Notes: generated by a model not told the origin, from the sequence alone. DNA of 64,000 bases from Brachypterus glaber (GCA_958510825.1 OY294047.1:43918006-43982005), one strand, 5' to 3'. Shown: positions 12,285 through 25,440, numbered from the stretch's first letter. Translations and numbers: made by a program.

Positions 12285-12833
12285 ATAAGATAAGATAAAG
12301 CAAGAACCTTGACGTTAGGCGCAGAGCACATAAACTATTACAGTAGACCAATAGGGTACTTTAGTGGAAACCGCTCTGTAAATATGTATATGTGCCAAAA
12401 ATGGCATAAAGAGAACTAAATATAGAGGAAAGCATGAAAATTCTTCTCAGTGTTCTATATCACTCCACCATGCAATTTATAATCCTAGTAATAAACTTTA
12501 TATTTAATATATATTTAAAAATGCTGAGAATATAACAATAGTCACTTGTTTTTTAGTGACTATTTCTGCCTAAGATGTAAACAAGCTCCTACTTAAAAAA
12601 ATCCTCCAGATTTAATATTTAATCTTTGAGTTTTGATTTTATCTTTGTGGATATTATATTATTACAATTTATTATACTTGAGCACCATGTTTTTATTTTA
12701 TTTTAATCGAATTTGCTTAAAAAAAACATAAAATAATTTTAATAGAAATTATATGGGGAATTAATTGTATTTACATTGATGACACCTAAATTAAAAATTT
12801 TTGATTTGTTTTTTTTTTATTGCAAATTCATAA

Positions 12834-13140
12834 CACCGGCACACAAAAAAAAAAATTGTCTGTACACCGGGCACCACCTATCTACGGGCATGTTTTTCGA
12901 CCCGCTGAAAATGAATTTCAAGTCAGTTTAGGCCGTCCAGCCTTCAATTTCGAGTAAATTGCAAAAAAAACCCAAAAAATAGCGAAAATTCGATGTTTTG
13001 GCAAGAAAAAAAAACTTTTACTCGAAATTGAAGGGTGGACGGCCTAAACTGACTTGAAATTCGTATTCAGCGGGTCGAAAAACATGCCCGTAGATAGGTG
13101 GCGCCCGGTGTACAGACAATTTTTTTTTTGTGTGCCGGTG
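12834..13140. mobile_element. CACCGG-ended fold-back element with TAA target duplication
   Basis: The 307-bp element starts CACCGGCACACAAAA and ends with its inverse, flanked by TAA at 12831-12833 and 13141-13143. The arms pair over about 130 bp, including TGTCTGTACACCGGGC and GACGGCCTAAACTGACTTG. Ends (CAC...GTG) and a TWA target duplication match the CACAGG elements, so it belongs to the same structural class. Confidence 0.9.
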
Positions 13141-13400
13141 TAATTGTTATAAACGTTTTAAGGTTGTACTTTCAGTGTAATACTCGGAGACCGGGATACT
13201 ACTCGGAAAGCTGGGTAGTCTACTCAGGTCTCTGTAAATCAAATGCTTTCATTCTATCAGCCGAACAACTCCACTTATAGTATTTCGGACTTTCCCGAGA
13301 ATAACTCAAATGACACAAAATCAAATTTTGCAAACTCAGCCTATAATCACACACAAAACGATTAGTCCAGTAAAATAACGAAAAATTCCTGTTAAATTGC

Positions 13401-14148
13401 ATTAAATGTACACGGGCTGATATTTTAAAGGACAGTGGATGGTAACAGAACACTCCTGTTAGTTTTTCACCGGGTATCTTGAATTTTAGGGGTGAGTGCG
13501 CTTATCTCGCTAAATGTGAATCTTACGATAAAAATGCATATAACCAATTTTTTTAAGGAGAAAATCTCCAACAATTTTTGTTTGAATATTTTTTTAAATA
13601 TATTAATAACAATTGAGTTATAGATATTCAAAAATTTTGAGGGTGAAGTTTGTTTTTTCCATTTTCAGCCAAATGATTTATCGGAGGATAATAGTGGTTA
13701 TAAGCAAACTTTAGCTCTTGAAATTCTCTACAAGTTTTATACATTATGCATTTTTGTTCATAGGTATTTTGTTACGGTTACAGTGTGTAACCGTACCAAA
13801 ATACCTATGAAAATTTATAATATATGAAACTTATAGAGAATTTCAAGAGCTACAAGTTTGCTCATAACCACTTTTATCGTCCGATGAATAATTTGGCTGA
13901 AAACTGAAAAAAAAAACAATTTCACCTCCAACATGGCTATTTTTAAATTAACTCGATTGTTATTAATATATTAAAAAAATGATCCAAACAAAAATTGTTG
14001 GCAATTTCCTTCTTAACAAAATTGGTTATATGCATTTTTATCGTAAGATGCATATTAAGCAACTTACCCCTAAAATTCAAGTTAGCGGACATCTCTTAAG
14101 CAAATCATCATTACTATTACCATCCACCAAAAGCCCGTGTACATTTAT
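13401..14148. mobile_element. 750-bp fold-back element
   Basis: TGTACACGGGCT near 13407 is matched inverted at about 14134, and the arms keep pairing to a perfect central hairpin at about 13760-13810 (TTCATAGGTATTTTG ... CAAAATACCTATGAA). Arms have diverged and may extend further out. No target duplication or ORF was found. Confidence 0.7.
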
Positions 14149-14457
14149 TGTAATTTACATTTATTATTTGCCTGGACTAAATACAAAACATACATATTTA
14201 TTATCATTTTATAAGAATTTTACCTGTCTTTTAGATTTTTGATCCACTGAATAAACGGTTTGGACTTTTTACATTAATTTTGCAACGATGAACACTGTTA
14301 TTGTATCGATGCTTAAAATTTTCATTAATTGTATATAAAGATTTTGTACTTGTTTTTGTATCTAGTGAGATTTTTTATGTATTCTTTAATTAATTTAATT
14401 AATTATAATTTTGCATGTATGTAATATACAATGCATATAATCCAGAGTCTCGCATAA

Positions 14458-14890
14458 CTAAAGTTTATTTTTTTAAGGTATAGTTATTTTAAACCTTCCC
14501 GCTTGCAAACAATCTCGAAATTACCATAGCAATATAAGATATGCATGCGTCGTAAGCGAAATGACTAGGCCCAATTTACACAACCGTAAAACGTTGACGT
14601 GCCATTAACGAGAACAAAATAATGGTCTATTCCTCTAAATTATTGGAATAAAAGCGATTTTATAGGCAAATTTTGTTTGTACAGGAATACGAAAGTGTTT
14701 TTAGCAACAGCTTTATCAATTATTTTTTTTTTACATCAAAACATCATAAAAACAAAGTAAGTAATCAAAAATTATAAATTTTGGTTATGTTGACATTCAA
14801 AACAAGCCACATGCTTCAGTGTAAATCGGACTTTGTGGAGTATTTAGCGGCAAATTTAAAATAACTATACCTTAAAAAAATAAACTTTAG
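14458..14890. mobile_element. 433-bp element with a perfect 36-bp TIR (family D)
   Basis: The first and last 36 bp are perfect inverted copies, starting CTAAAGTTTATTTTTTTAAG. CATAA flanks both sides (14453-14457 and 14891-14895), a probable 5-bp target duplication. Part of its body (AGGCCCAATTTACACAACC, GCGTCGTAAGC) recurs inverted at about 33205-33345 in intron 1 of GILT copy 2. Confidence 0.75.
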
Positions 14891-14895
14891 CATAA

Positions 14896-15565
14896 TACAT
14901 AACATACGATGCCGTAATTGGCTTGATGTGCCGTCATGTATCTTGTGCGCAAGCTTATAAAGTTATGTTAGGTTCGAATTAGAGCCTGTGGATAGGCCCT
15001 AAAATACTTTTTTTTTTTGATAAAATCTAAATATAATATTTTTAGGTTTTTTTTTGCGGTTGGTATTGAAGACACAAAGTTATGTTGTCTAATGTATTAT
15101 ACCGGTGACCTTTTAAAGTAATGCCTGTTTAACGCAAGAACTCGTACATTTTAACATAGCAATTTTAAATCGGCAAATATTTTTAATATTCCAAACCATT
15201 TCCATTCTTGACTTCCGCTTTTCAACTTCTGCTACATACATGTTCACTCAAACTTATCCTTGAAATGAGGTCCTTACAGGGTGAGCTAAAATAAAAGGAA
15301 TCCCGCCAAGTATTTTTATAGTATTTTTTTATTTTTTGTCTTTGTCTTTTCTCTTTCTGCCAAGGAAACGTCACATTAACCCTTTGAGACCCAATTTTTA
15401 TTTATTTTTTTTGAATTGTAGACTGGTCATTGATTTTTTGTTATATAAAAAACAAAAAAAAGTGGTACATATATGACCCAGTAGGCATCTTAGTCGGGTT
15501 ATATATGTCCCACTGGGTGGGTATAATATAATTGTTATTCTGAAATAAAATTTATATTAGGACAA
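14896..15565. other. Repeat debris, no gene
   Basis: 14900-15000 shares GATGCCGTAATTGGCTTGAT and GAGCCTGTGGATAGGCCCT with the palindromic insertion at about 34660-34745. 15378-15525 has TTAACCCTTTGAGACCCA and a short dyad (GGTACATATATGACCC...ATATATGTCCCAC), suggestive of a piggyBac-like MITE end, unproven. Confidence 0.35.
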
Positions 15566-15972
15566 AAATTATTAACAGAAATTATATTTCTTTAAATTTT
15601 CATAAAAATCAAGTAGCCTTGATCAATGACATTTGCTCAAATAAATACTTTGATCTGACGTATAAAAATTTAGTTTTTTTTTTTATTTTTTCATAATATT
15701 TAGCTAATTATTGATTGTATTAATTGGTAATAATTGTAGTTAATTATATTTAACAAATAAAAAGTTACTTAAAGCTATTTTCTTGGGTTTAAATTAAATT
15801 AAAAATTGCACAAAGAACTCGAATATCTAAAGTGACAGAAATCAATTGTTTATAAAATTTACTCCTACTAGGAGAGAAAAAATTATTATTTCTATAGGTG
15901 AAGAAAATCGATTTCACAGTCTGAAAACATGATAAATAATGGTATGTTAAAGCTAGTAGTGAATAAATAATA
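15566..15972 (+). repeat. Dispersed repeat family A, copy 2 (head missing)
   Basis: Matches the core of copy 1 from AAATTATTAACAGAAATTAT to GCTAGTAGTGAA. The palindromic head and left inverted word are missing. Confidence 0.75.
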
Positions 15973-16676
15973 TTATTTAGGTATGGTGGTGTTTTGAGTT
16001 GTTGGTGAAAGTGTAACCGAATATCTTTACCCCGCAACCCTTGGACAAAATCTGAAATGACGTCCCTGTATATTTCAGTTTTTTTTTTTGATAAAATCAC
16101 TCTGTATATTAATATGATTGAAAGTGGTATGGAATGTTGCTAGAATATATCAAATCTCTTTCCTCCAGTAATACCATATTCTGTATGGGTTACTTGTTTA
16201 AGGAAAATGTCAAATACAGAAGAATGAGTGTTGAAAAAGTTTCCAGAACGTTGCTTTAAAGCAAAATATAAAATACTTTTTCAATATTAAAAAATTTAAT
16301 CATAATTAAAAAAATTAATAATTATTAAAACAAAATTGATTAATATTAAATTGCAGAAGGTTGCAGGGCAGTAACTTACTATTTTTTTCGCAGGGGAAAT
16401 TTTGTATACTGCCGTGTTACGAACAGATGGGTATGGTAAATAAAATATCTTTAGAGGAGTTTTTGAGAAAATCGATTTATTAATGTTATATGCTTAATTT
16501 TTATTGGAAATATGTAAAGAATTTATTTTAATTTTGGCTATGTTTACCTTGTAAGGTAAACTACGAAATTCGGTGATTCATTTTTCATTTATAAATTTTT
16601 AACGCCCTTATCGTGGGTGTAACTGCATTTCATGGTTTTCGATAACATGTTATGTCATTCATTTAAATATAGTATA

Positions 16677-16887
16677 TGGTCTGTTTCATCAAGCAAGATA
16701 GTAAATTAAAAATCGCATAGTGAATATTTTCATAATAGATTCGTATATTGGATGTGCGAATATACTGCGTAGTTTATTTTATAAAACATAACTATATTCT
16801 ATAAAGAAACATATACTATTCGAGCCTGTTGTAAAAATATTTACTCTGCGGTTTTTAATTTACTATCTTGCTTGAAAAAACAGACCA
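16677..16887. mobile_element. 211-bp MITE with TA duplication
   Basis: TGGTCTGTTTCATCAAGCAA opens the element and its near-perfect inverse closes it over about 42 bp, with TA on both sides (16675-16676 and 16888-16889). The start resembles the MITE at 24934-25082. Confidence 0.8.
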
Positions 16888-18504
16888 TAGTTACTATCAA
16901 AACTCACATGATTTTTTAAGTAAATGTCAAATCAGATATCCCCTCTGTGCGTATCTAAAGAAAGCTTAAATCATTCTCTACAAAAAATAGCCTATGAATT
17001 TTAGAGCCACGACAAGAAGACTTAGATATAAGGGCGAGAAAAAAAATGTCGGAACCCTTAATTAGAGAGTTTAACTTGCATTTGATCATTTTTAGGGTTT
17101 CCCGTCTTATAGGATCGCTTATTTATTATCTTATATATTGTCCATCTGTCACAGCCGTTTGTCCCGGGAACAATATAATCTAGGAAACTAAAATTAGACT
17201 GACAAAAATCAAATCCAGGTACATTTTTAGATCAATTTTTCAAAAATTCGATTTTTTTAGAACCTTATCGAGTTAGGTATTCTATAAAAGGTCCCTTATT
17301 ATAAATATGCAAAAATTATAAAAAAAAAATAAAAATAACTGACCATAAAATTAAAAAAATATATATATTTTTGTTATGCCCCGATCCTCTATTTCAGATC
17401 CTATGACATTTATAATTTTGAAAAAAAAATATGTATAACAAAATCAAATTTTAAATACTTCCCTACACAAAATGTCAGATGTATTTTTGAGCTACGACTT
17501 AAATAAAAACAGAATACGCAAATCTACTACTTGTACTTGACCAATTTTTTTAAGTACTTTTAACCCTTAAGCTGCCAACATAAATCGGTTGTATTTTTTG
17601 TCGCGCCAATTATGGTATAATTATACAAATTAAATTAAAATTAAACAAACTTGTATTATAATACAAGTCCCAATTTGTTACCACATCAAAGTTGGCATGC
17701 ATGGTTTATTTTGCAGAATCAACTTGAACAAATTAAACTGCTCATGTATTCCCTAACAACTGATAAAATATTTGCTACCGAGAGCTGTGGATTTGCTATG
17801 ATAAAACCAAGAAATCAATAATGCCTTGACTAAACTGCTTTTTAAAATTTAGTTTAAAATTTTCAACAAAAAATAAAATTTTTAGAAAGTTTACTCATTT
17901 TATCGCTTTTTTGGGGATAGCAAGGAAATGCGACCTCGCCGAGTCAAACCAACCCCAGATTCGGATTCAGCTACTCAAAAAACGTACTGAATTTTTTTTG
18001 TGTGTCTGTGTTATTAGTATATATTACCGTATGGAACATAATTTTGAACAACTAAATTTTTCTATGGGTAATAGTTTTAATTACAACTTTCTCGTACCTA
18101 CATTTAGTTTTGAGTTGAATATAATAATGTGCGATAGTGATTTTGAGCAGGTGAAAATTTTTTTTATAAATATAAAAGTCAAAATAACTTAAGAATGAGT
18201 GATTATTTTACTGTTGGATTTTAAATTACGAGAGTTTTTCTTTTATTTTTGGACTTTTTATTTTTTAATGTCAAAAGTGAATAAGTAGGGCCTTAAAAAT
18301 GCTAGGAGTTCAATAAAAATGGCAAGGGGGACAAACCTAGGACGGGGTGCTTAGACTCACCTCGAGTTACTGCAGTAAGGGATGCCCTGAGTTAAAGTCT
18401 ATACTATTATAAATTCTAAATTCGCTATAAATTCACTTATAGGCGACAAATTCAGTTATAAATGTTATATTTTTTTAATTAAATGTATTAAATTTAATGT
18501 ATCA
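16888..18504. other. AT-rich sequence, no gene seen
   Basis: A 93-codon plus-strand frame at 17911 has no domain or signal and biased composition, so it is not called. Simple A/T repeats otherwise. Confidence 0.45.
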
Positions 18505-18815
18505 TATCGTGCAAAATACAAAAAGTTAAATCTGTGCCAAATTTGGCATTACTTACTTCATTTAAAAATTTAAAAAATATTATTTTTTTCCAGTTTATTT
18601 TTTTTTGTTTGGGCTGAAATTTGCTATAAAATAATATGGCATTTTTCGCGACATGAGGGGGTTTAAAATTGTTAATGTGATTTCAATTTTTAGCCTTGTT
18701 TTATCTTTTTTTTTTGAGCTAGAGTTTCGAACAGAATCTTGCCAAATTTTGTTTGTTTGAGCTAAAATTCGGCACAGATCTATTTTTTTGTATTTCACAC
18801 GATAAGGTTAACCAA
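18505..18815. repeat. Inverted repeat with TTGGCACAG words
   Basis: ATCGTGCAAAATACAAAAAG...CTGTGCCAAATTTGGC pairs with TTCGGCACAGATC...TTGTATTTCACACGAT. A further direct piece (AATTTGGCACAG, CTACATGAGGGGGT) lies at about 18920-18980. The minus-strand frame is not a gene. Confidence 0.5.
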
Positions 18816-19314
18816 ATATATTTAATTTTAAAAACAAGTGCCTTATAAAAAAATATTTTTTAATTTTTCAGTTTTCGAATAAAGTAGTTGGACATAAAGG
18901 TGGACCCTAATTTAATTTTTTGAGCTGAAATTTGGCACAGAATTTTATTATGGCATATTTTGCTACATGAGGGGGTACTTAAAATGTTTAAAAAACTTGT
19001 TTTTTTTTAAGTACCCTAGCATTTGATGTATTTTATTCAGTAGTAGATATAGGATTTAGAGTGGCAAATCTAGGTCGAAAATTAGCATGATTGATTGAAT
19101 ACGTTATTTGTACGGTAGATAGACTTATCACAAAGGATTATAAAGGCATCTAATTGGACGAAATTCAATATTTTTTTTTCTTTCTTTCTTTATACAAACT
19201 TATATAAACTTTTGGACAAAACTGTATGTTTGATTGATCCATCTCTAAAGCTACATTCAGAGTTTTTAATGTTTATTTAATATTTAATTTTTTAATCTTA
19301 TTTTAGAACCAATA

Positions 19315-19596
19315 GTGTTTGTTTGTTTTACTGTTTAACGTCGTTTTTCGCTGCTATGGCCTAATTGACCGGACCGCCATCTTTACGTGTCCTTCGAAGC
19401 ACGGTCCTCAACAGAACTCGCATCCACCCTGAAATGTGTTTACAGTTTCACCTGTAACCCACATTACAGTTAGTCATCGTAGTTCCATCTACCGACTATT
19501 TACACCACTATACATTCATGCTCTATGTGGGGATCGAACCCACAACCCCGGGATCCCTAATCAAACGCGCTAACCATTGCGCTACCGGAGTCGGCT
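19315..19596 (-). mobile_element. tRNA-derived SINE
   Basis: On the minus strand a tRNA-like head has an A box (TAGCGCAATGGTTAGCGCG, plus-strand 19566-19586) and a B box (GGTTCGATCCC, 19530-19540). These are internal RNA polymerase III promoter elements. A body of about 190 bp follows, ending in an (AAAC)n-type tail at 19315-19330. The head is not followed by a mature tRNA 3' end, so it is a SINE and not a tRNA gene. Confidence 0.85.
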
Positions 19597-19696
19597 AGAA
19601 AAAATGTAAATAAATACAAAATCAAAAAATATTTTGTACACATTTTTGTTACAACACCCACATTCCCCTGCTTGGTCCCGAATATATAATATATAT

Positions 19697-20370
19697 CGTC
19701 ATCTAAAGGCTCTAACGGTCTAACTCCAAAACGTCATATTTTTCAGGAGACGTAAAAAACGATTTAAAACTTAATTATAGCAATTTAGAACTTTAAAACT
19801 AGCTTGTTCACAGGTAAAAATGTTTGAAATGTGTTAATGTATTTAAAACTTTTCATTGTTATCTATTTTATATAAATTATTTAAAAATTAAATTTTAACC
19901 ACAGAATCTAAATTCACTAATGGTCTAACTCCAAGGGAAGATAAAAGAGGATACCTATCGTATTATACCGCGTAATATTATTACAAAAAATTTATATTTT
20001 TATATTTAATATATAATATTACTACTAGGTAGGCATAATATATATATATATATATACATTATTAATGGCAATAATTATAATTATCATCAAACAGTAAATT
20101 AACAAATATTTGAAACGGGATCCCCTGTTGTCGAGAAATAGTTTGACATTAGTGACAGTTCTCATTTAATTGTTTTCTCACAATCATATGATGGAGTTAG
20201 ACACTTAGCGACTTAAAATATTTACATTTTTGCATTTTTTGAGGCTGATATTGGTTTAATGCAACTTTTTTTTTTTGAAGTATGTTGGTAATCAGATAAT
20301 GAAGCAAATTTGATAAAAATCTCATTTTTGAAAAATTTGGAGTTAGACAACTAGAGCCTTTAGTGGACGA
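19697..20370. mobile_element. TIR element upstream of GILT copy 1
   Basis: CGTCATCTAAAGGCTCTAAC plus GTCTAACTCCAAA at 19697-19730 is matched inverted at about 20337-20370. The word GTCTAACTCCA also recurs inside in both orientations (about 19922 and 20192), so the subterminal motif is repeated. The interior is AT-rich and non-coding. The right end is 0.4 kb before the GILT start codon. Confidence 0.6.
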
Positions 20371-20731
20371 TATGGAAAATTGGCGCTTCCAATAGTCAAT
20401 AGGAACTAAGTCCAAAGGTTAGGATAAAAAAGTAAAAAATTTTTTTTTTATTATTCAGAAAAAATTAAATATTTTCTGGCATTTTTTGCAGCAATAACAT
20501 CGCTAAATAAAATGTCACACATTTCAAATTTACAAGACTTGTACAAAAAGAATGACCGTTCTTTGCGGTTTTCTTAAAGTTGGTTAAGTTGGACTTATCA
20601 TCTTTTGGTCCTACATACCTCATATCTAGGAATTTAAGAAAAATCTTATTAATTAGTTATCTCTAATAATGAATATATAATTTTGATAAACATATTAAAA
20701 AAATATATATCTATACAATTAAAAATTAATC

Positions 20732-20740
20732 TATATAAAG
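20732..20740 (+). promoter_or_regulatory. TATA-like box before GILT copy 1
   Basis: TATATAAAG lies 45 bp before the start codon, a normal distance for a TATA box with a short 5' leader of about 20 nt. The surroundings are AT-rich, so a chance match is possible. Confidence 0.4.
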
Positions 20741-20784
20741 TAAAAAATCATCCAATATTGTATTGTATTAAATTTAATTTCAAT

Positions 20785-23700
20785 ATGAGTACTATTAAAT
20801 ATATTTTATTTACCATTGCTCTGGTATCTGCAGTTTCTGTAAGTTTTTATTTTTAATTTTTTTAAATTTTAACAGGGATTAATAATAGTTATGATGTTTA
20901 TATTTTTTAACGGGCCATAAGTTATATACTGAAAAGGAGGGTATCGCATTTTGGGCTAAATCGCCTGCAACGATAAGACTTTACATGCTTATAGATACAT
21001 AAAAAATAAATAGAAAATTTTAGCCCTTTTTACATCCCGGAATATTTTAATTTTTAATTAATTATTTTAATTAAGAATTTTGACTATGTCAATGTACGAT
21101 TTGGCAACATTGCACGAAACTTCAAGTGTCAAATGTCATTCTTCAAAATAAAAAAAAAACCTTGAACATTAAGTACTACAGTGGGGCCAAAGTGGGTCTG
21201 TGTTGTGTTCACTGCTCTTGACTATAATATTAAAATATTTTGTTGTGTTTAATTAGTTTTTACGGTTTTATTATATACTGTAATTCAATGTGTAATTAGG
21301 CTGGACTTATGTGACTAGTTTCAGTACGCTTATGGAGTTATTTTGAGGTATTTATACTATAATAACATTGTAAGCAAACCATTAGCTTCAACGATAACCA
21401 AAGCATCTAGTTCCATGGGACAGTGTTACCCAAGACAAGTAATTTAATCTGGCTTTAAACATGTTAAATTAGTTTATATCCATGATATGATTTAAAACTA
21501 GATTATGAAAAAGTTACACTTTTAATATGAATTAAATATATTTATTTAAATATATATTTCATTAATATTCTACTGTGTTTTTATTCTACGTATTTATGTT
21601 GATTTCGTAAATAAACAAAAAATATTGCTTTTTTTCAGTATAATAGTCATATTTAGCGCAAGAATAATGCGATGTTGTCGGGTTTACGATAACAAATAAT
21701 TCCTAAGTTTTTATTTTTTTTTTCATTTTGTTTCTTATCAACAAATAACACAGTTTATTATCATTTCTTTTCATCATTTTGCACTTTTTTATACAAAAAC
21801 ATATTTTTTTATTTAGCCCAAAACTGCTATTTAAAACGATACTCTTCTTTAGTTACAAATGGATAGGAAGTTATGATCCTATAAAAATCTACTTTAATTT
21901 TTGTTTAAAACACTAAAGTTCTAAAGCCACGTACTTTAATATTTAAGGACGGACATGAAATGTTTCGCATTTTTAACAAAAATTAAAGTACAATTGTAAA
22001 GGATAATAACTTCCAATTTCCTATTTATTTGTAACTGAATATTTAGTTTACTTTTTACAGTGCAGTATAATATTAATTATATATCAAGGTAGAGAATACA
22101 TTTTTTATAGCCGAGCGTATTAAATCCAGAGTTGCGTAGCAGCGAGGGATTTAAGAGTGCGAGGTTATAATAGTCTTCCGTAGTACCGTAGTACCGTAGT
22201 TTATATATTAGTTTTTTCACTACTAGCACTATTTCACTATTTGTATTTAAATATTTAAATAAATTATTAATAGAAATGATGTTTCTTGAAATTTTCATAA
22301 AAATCAAGTAGCCTTGATCAATGACATTTGCTCAAATAAATACTTTGAACTGACGTTTGGACTTGCAGAAAGAACTGAAACATCTAAAGTGACAGAAATC
22401 AATTGTTTAATAAATTTACTCCTACTAGAAGAGCAAAAATTATTATTGCTATAGGTGAAGAAAATTGATTTCACAGTCTGAAAACATGATAAATAATGGT
22501 ATGTTCTAAAGCTAGTAGTGAAAAAATAGTTATTTATGGTACTAGTGGGTAAAGTAAGATATTGCCCATGAGAAAATTAACCTGCGCGGCGTCAGCCAAG
22601 CACGTTAATTTTCGAGAGGGCAATATCGGTTTACCCATGAGTGCCATACAAAGTTTTATCCAATAAATAGCTTAGAAATTCATATTTTTATTAAAAATTT
22701 TAATGACATTTACAAGAAAATAATTTGACAAGTGACAGTTGAGTGGGTAAAATAAATAATTATCCACTCAATAAAGTAAAAGCCACGCGGGAGATATTAT
22801 TGAGTTTATCTATTTAAAATAAAGCTGGTAATTGTCTCAGTATCTGTATGTATTGGATAAATTAATTTTACCCCCTTTCTGTACATACTAAAGGACTAAT
22901 CATTATTAATAATAATTATTAATTGTAATTAGTTATAATTGATTTAGTTTTATATTTTTAGGCAGAAAAAGTGAACCTTACGTTATATTCTGAAGCACTA
23001 TGCCCATTTTGTAATATATTCGTTTCTGAGCAACTTTATCCGACATACCAACAATTAGGAGATTCTATGAATATTGAAATTATTCCATTTGGAAATGCAA
23101 AGGTAAGTAAACAAATAAAAATACCTCCACCCGGGTACACCCCTTAGATAAAAAAGAAAAATAGACAAGCAGTATTAGAGAGGAATGTTGACTCAAAATA
23201 ATTAAAACTCTTAAAAAAATATATATTTTTCGTACGACCTAGTGTACACGAAATAAAGAAAAATGCATGTTCACTATATACCCTCGTTAGGATATGTTTC
23301 TATCGCACGAGTACATATTGCATATTTGAATAAAATGATTACTATGTACACTCATTTATCCAAACGATTACACATAGAATTCATTTTGACAAAAGTCATT
23401 TGACGTTTATAAAATTTTGTAATGTCAAAATTAAACACAGGTAATTCTTTAAAATATACATTTTTAAAGAGTCAAGACCATAGATCGAACGAAAAATGTT
23501 GTTCGCAACTGGTTTGCGACAAGTCCTTAGTGCACTCGAATGTTTTTGTGACTTTTTTCGTCAAAAAAACTTCATTCTCGTGCACTAAGGACTAAAGTCG
23601 CTTACTCGTTACGAAAACTACTATTAATTGAATCGTTATAATATAATATTATGACATTTTTTATGTATTTTTACTTCTTGAATGGAATCTATATATTTTT

Positions 23701-25440
23701 TACTCAAAAACAAAAAAAAAATACACATAAAAAAGTTTGGGCCAAAAATGTGTTAAGCTGCACACGTTTTGTCCGTCTAGGCACGCCTCTGGATAGATTC
23801 AACAAAATAAACATAAACTAATTGCCCTTATTAATACTATAACTCGTCGGTCTATCACAAAGGGTACCAGAGCTATATTAAAAATCTTACTATTAGTACA
23901 ATTTTAAAGAGTCGTAACTATCTTAGGGTTCGTTTCCGGACTTATGTTCCTATGTTGGTTTTTTATGTTTTGTGATGTAGAATCAATTCCTTTAATATAT
24001 GCCATAGGACTGCAAAAACCGTGTAGATGGAGCCTATAGTTAATTTTTGATTGTTTTAGGCGACGAACGAAACAGGAAACTGGACCGTTACATGTCAACA
24101 CGGACCTGAAGAATGCGAAGGAAATAAAATTGAGGGCTGTGTTTTGGAGCTCTTTAATTTTGACCAAGCTTTTAATTTTCTCTATTTGACTTCATTAGGA
24201 GAAACTTACGAAAAGGTATTTTAATAATTGAGTTGGCTACTTATACGTCCGACGTATCAAAATCTAACTCTTCGATTTAGGTCAGTTTTTTGCCTGTTTG
24301 GTGGTTTTGATGCTAAACGGGAAAAATACAATTCCGACGAAAAATGTAGTGTACGTCGAACGTACAAATAGCCTGTTCTATGTGAATTTACTGAAAATTC
24401 GTTACCGGAGTAAATACTGAACGTAATAAGGGTGCGTAACATTTCCATTTAAACGAAGGGAATACAATTTTGACGCGAATATACCCTTAAAACTTTAGGA
24501 ACCCTAAAAACCAGCCAATAAAAATACAGGACGTACACTTAGCTTCGTGTACGTCGGACGTACAAATAACCTGTTCCTTTAATAATATTACAATTAAACT
24601 AGGAGTAGTCCAGTGAATGGAGGGGTTTTACACTACAAAAGGTCCGGTAGTTCTAGATTTATTATTATGTTGTGTAGGTAGGTAAGGTAGTAAAAAAAAG
24701 TTTTCGTCAACCTAACTAATACTTAAAATACTGTTTGTGAGCCTTGTTCTGGTGCTAGTTCTCTTTTAAGATTTGACTTTGTTGGTTAGTTATTGACCAG
24801 CATTAATCAGCACACTGTCATGCGCTAATATAAAAAAAGTTGTCTTCAAAACATAAAAAAATATTTTGAAACATCTATTATTTGACACTTTGACAAATAT
24901 TCCGGACATCATAAAATATGATTCGATGCACTAGGTCTGTTCGTTGGTGTTGCACATTCTTGCACTGACCTACACTTTTCGTCCAACCAAATAAGTACTG
25001 TATTTGTGCTCTATTTTTTAAACATGACAAATAATTTGTTCGACTGTAAAGTGCAAGAAAGTGCAACACCAACGAACAGACCTACTGTTAAGTTCCAACA
25101 AAGCTACACCCACTGCCTTTTGACTTTACGTTTTATCTGTTTATATATTTTTTTTTACTTAAATTTTATTATTTTTTTTTAGAGTGCCGAAACAACTGGT
25201 TTGGACTGGTCCAATGTACAAGAATGTCTAAACAGTGGAAGGGCTGATGAAATCCTTCTCCGAAATGGAGAAATTACTGAATCTTTAAGTCCACCAAGGC
25301 AATATGTACCCTACATTGTAATTAATGGGGTTCATACTGAGGAACAGCAAAATGATGCACAAACAGATTTGTTTACACTTATCTGTAATATGATAAATAA
25401 TATGCCAGGTAAGGCATGTCAAGCCACCATAAAACAATAG
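20785..25440 (+). CDS. GILT-like thiol reductase, copy 1 (4 exons)
   Basis: Exons 20785-20838, 22962-23102, 24060-24215 and 25183-25440 (TAG) join in phase 0 to give about 202 residues. Donors are gtaagt, gtaagt and gtattt; every acceptor ends in AG. Residues 1-18 form a hydrophobic signal peptide. The active site is C32-P-F-C35, and residues 77-92 match the GILT signature CQHGX2ECX2NX4C exactly. NLT (23), NET (68) and NWT (72) are N-glycosylation sequons. Known family members are secreted or lysosomal reductases that open protein disulfides at acidic pH; insect members are linked to immunity and redox control. Compared with copy 2 it has Leu108 and Ser118 where copy 2 has Cys108 and Cys123, so one structural disulfide is probably missing. 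The last two cysteines are kept. The reading frame is intact. Family assignment is firm; enzyme activity is inferred. Confidence 0.93.
20933..21851 (+). mobile_element. Dispersed DNA element family C, copy 1, in intron 1 of GILT copy 1
   Basis: Same ends and body as the 56-kb copy: AAAGGAGGGTATCG start, CGATACTCTTCTTT end, about 920 bp, no ORF. Confidence 0.75.
22080..22524 (+). repeat. Dispersed repeat family A, copy 3, in intron 1 of GILT copy 1
   Basis: Complete copy with head palindrome and both CACTACTAGC/GCTAGTAGTG words, but a shorter core (an internal gap after GACTGACGTTTGGACTT-like sequence). Family B begins at its right edge. Confidence 0.75.
22525..22862 (+). repeat. Dispersed repeat family B, copy 2, in intron 1 of GILT copy 1
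   Basis: Almost identical to copy 1 over its whole length, directly abutting family A copy 3. It ends 100 bp before exon 2. Confidence 0.75.
23475..23640. repeat. CTCG-core palindrome in intron 2 of GILT copy 1
   Basis: AAGTCCTTAGTGCACTCGAA is matched inverted by CTCGTGCACTAAGGACT, with CGAAAAATG/ACGAAAAC-type outer words. Confidence 0.65.
23690..23930 (-). repeat. Family R1 fragment in intron 2 of GILT copy 1
   Basis: Inverted match to 1-150: GTCTAGGCACGCCTCTGGAT and AATTGCCCTTATTAATACTA. Confidence 0.65.
24934..25082. mobile_element. 149-bp MITE in intron 3 of GILT copy 1
   Basis: GGTCTGTTCGTTGGTGTTGC and its perfect inverse bound the element, with TA on both sides (24932-24933 and 25083-25084). 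It lies between exons 3 and 4, 100 bp before the exon 4 acceptor. Confidence 0.85.

Noticed and set aside
17911..18192. 93-codon plus-strand ORF
   Set aside because: Strongly Phe/Asn/Ile-biased, as expected of AT-rich non-coding DNA, and without any motif or splice context.
19530..19596. tRNA gene
   Set aside because: A and B boxes are present, but the head is joined to a SINE body and lacks a proper acceptor-stem end, so it is a SINE.
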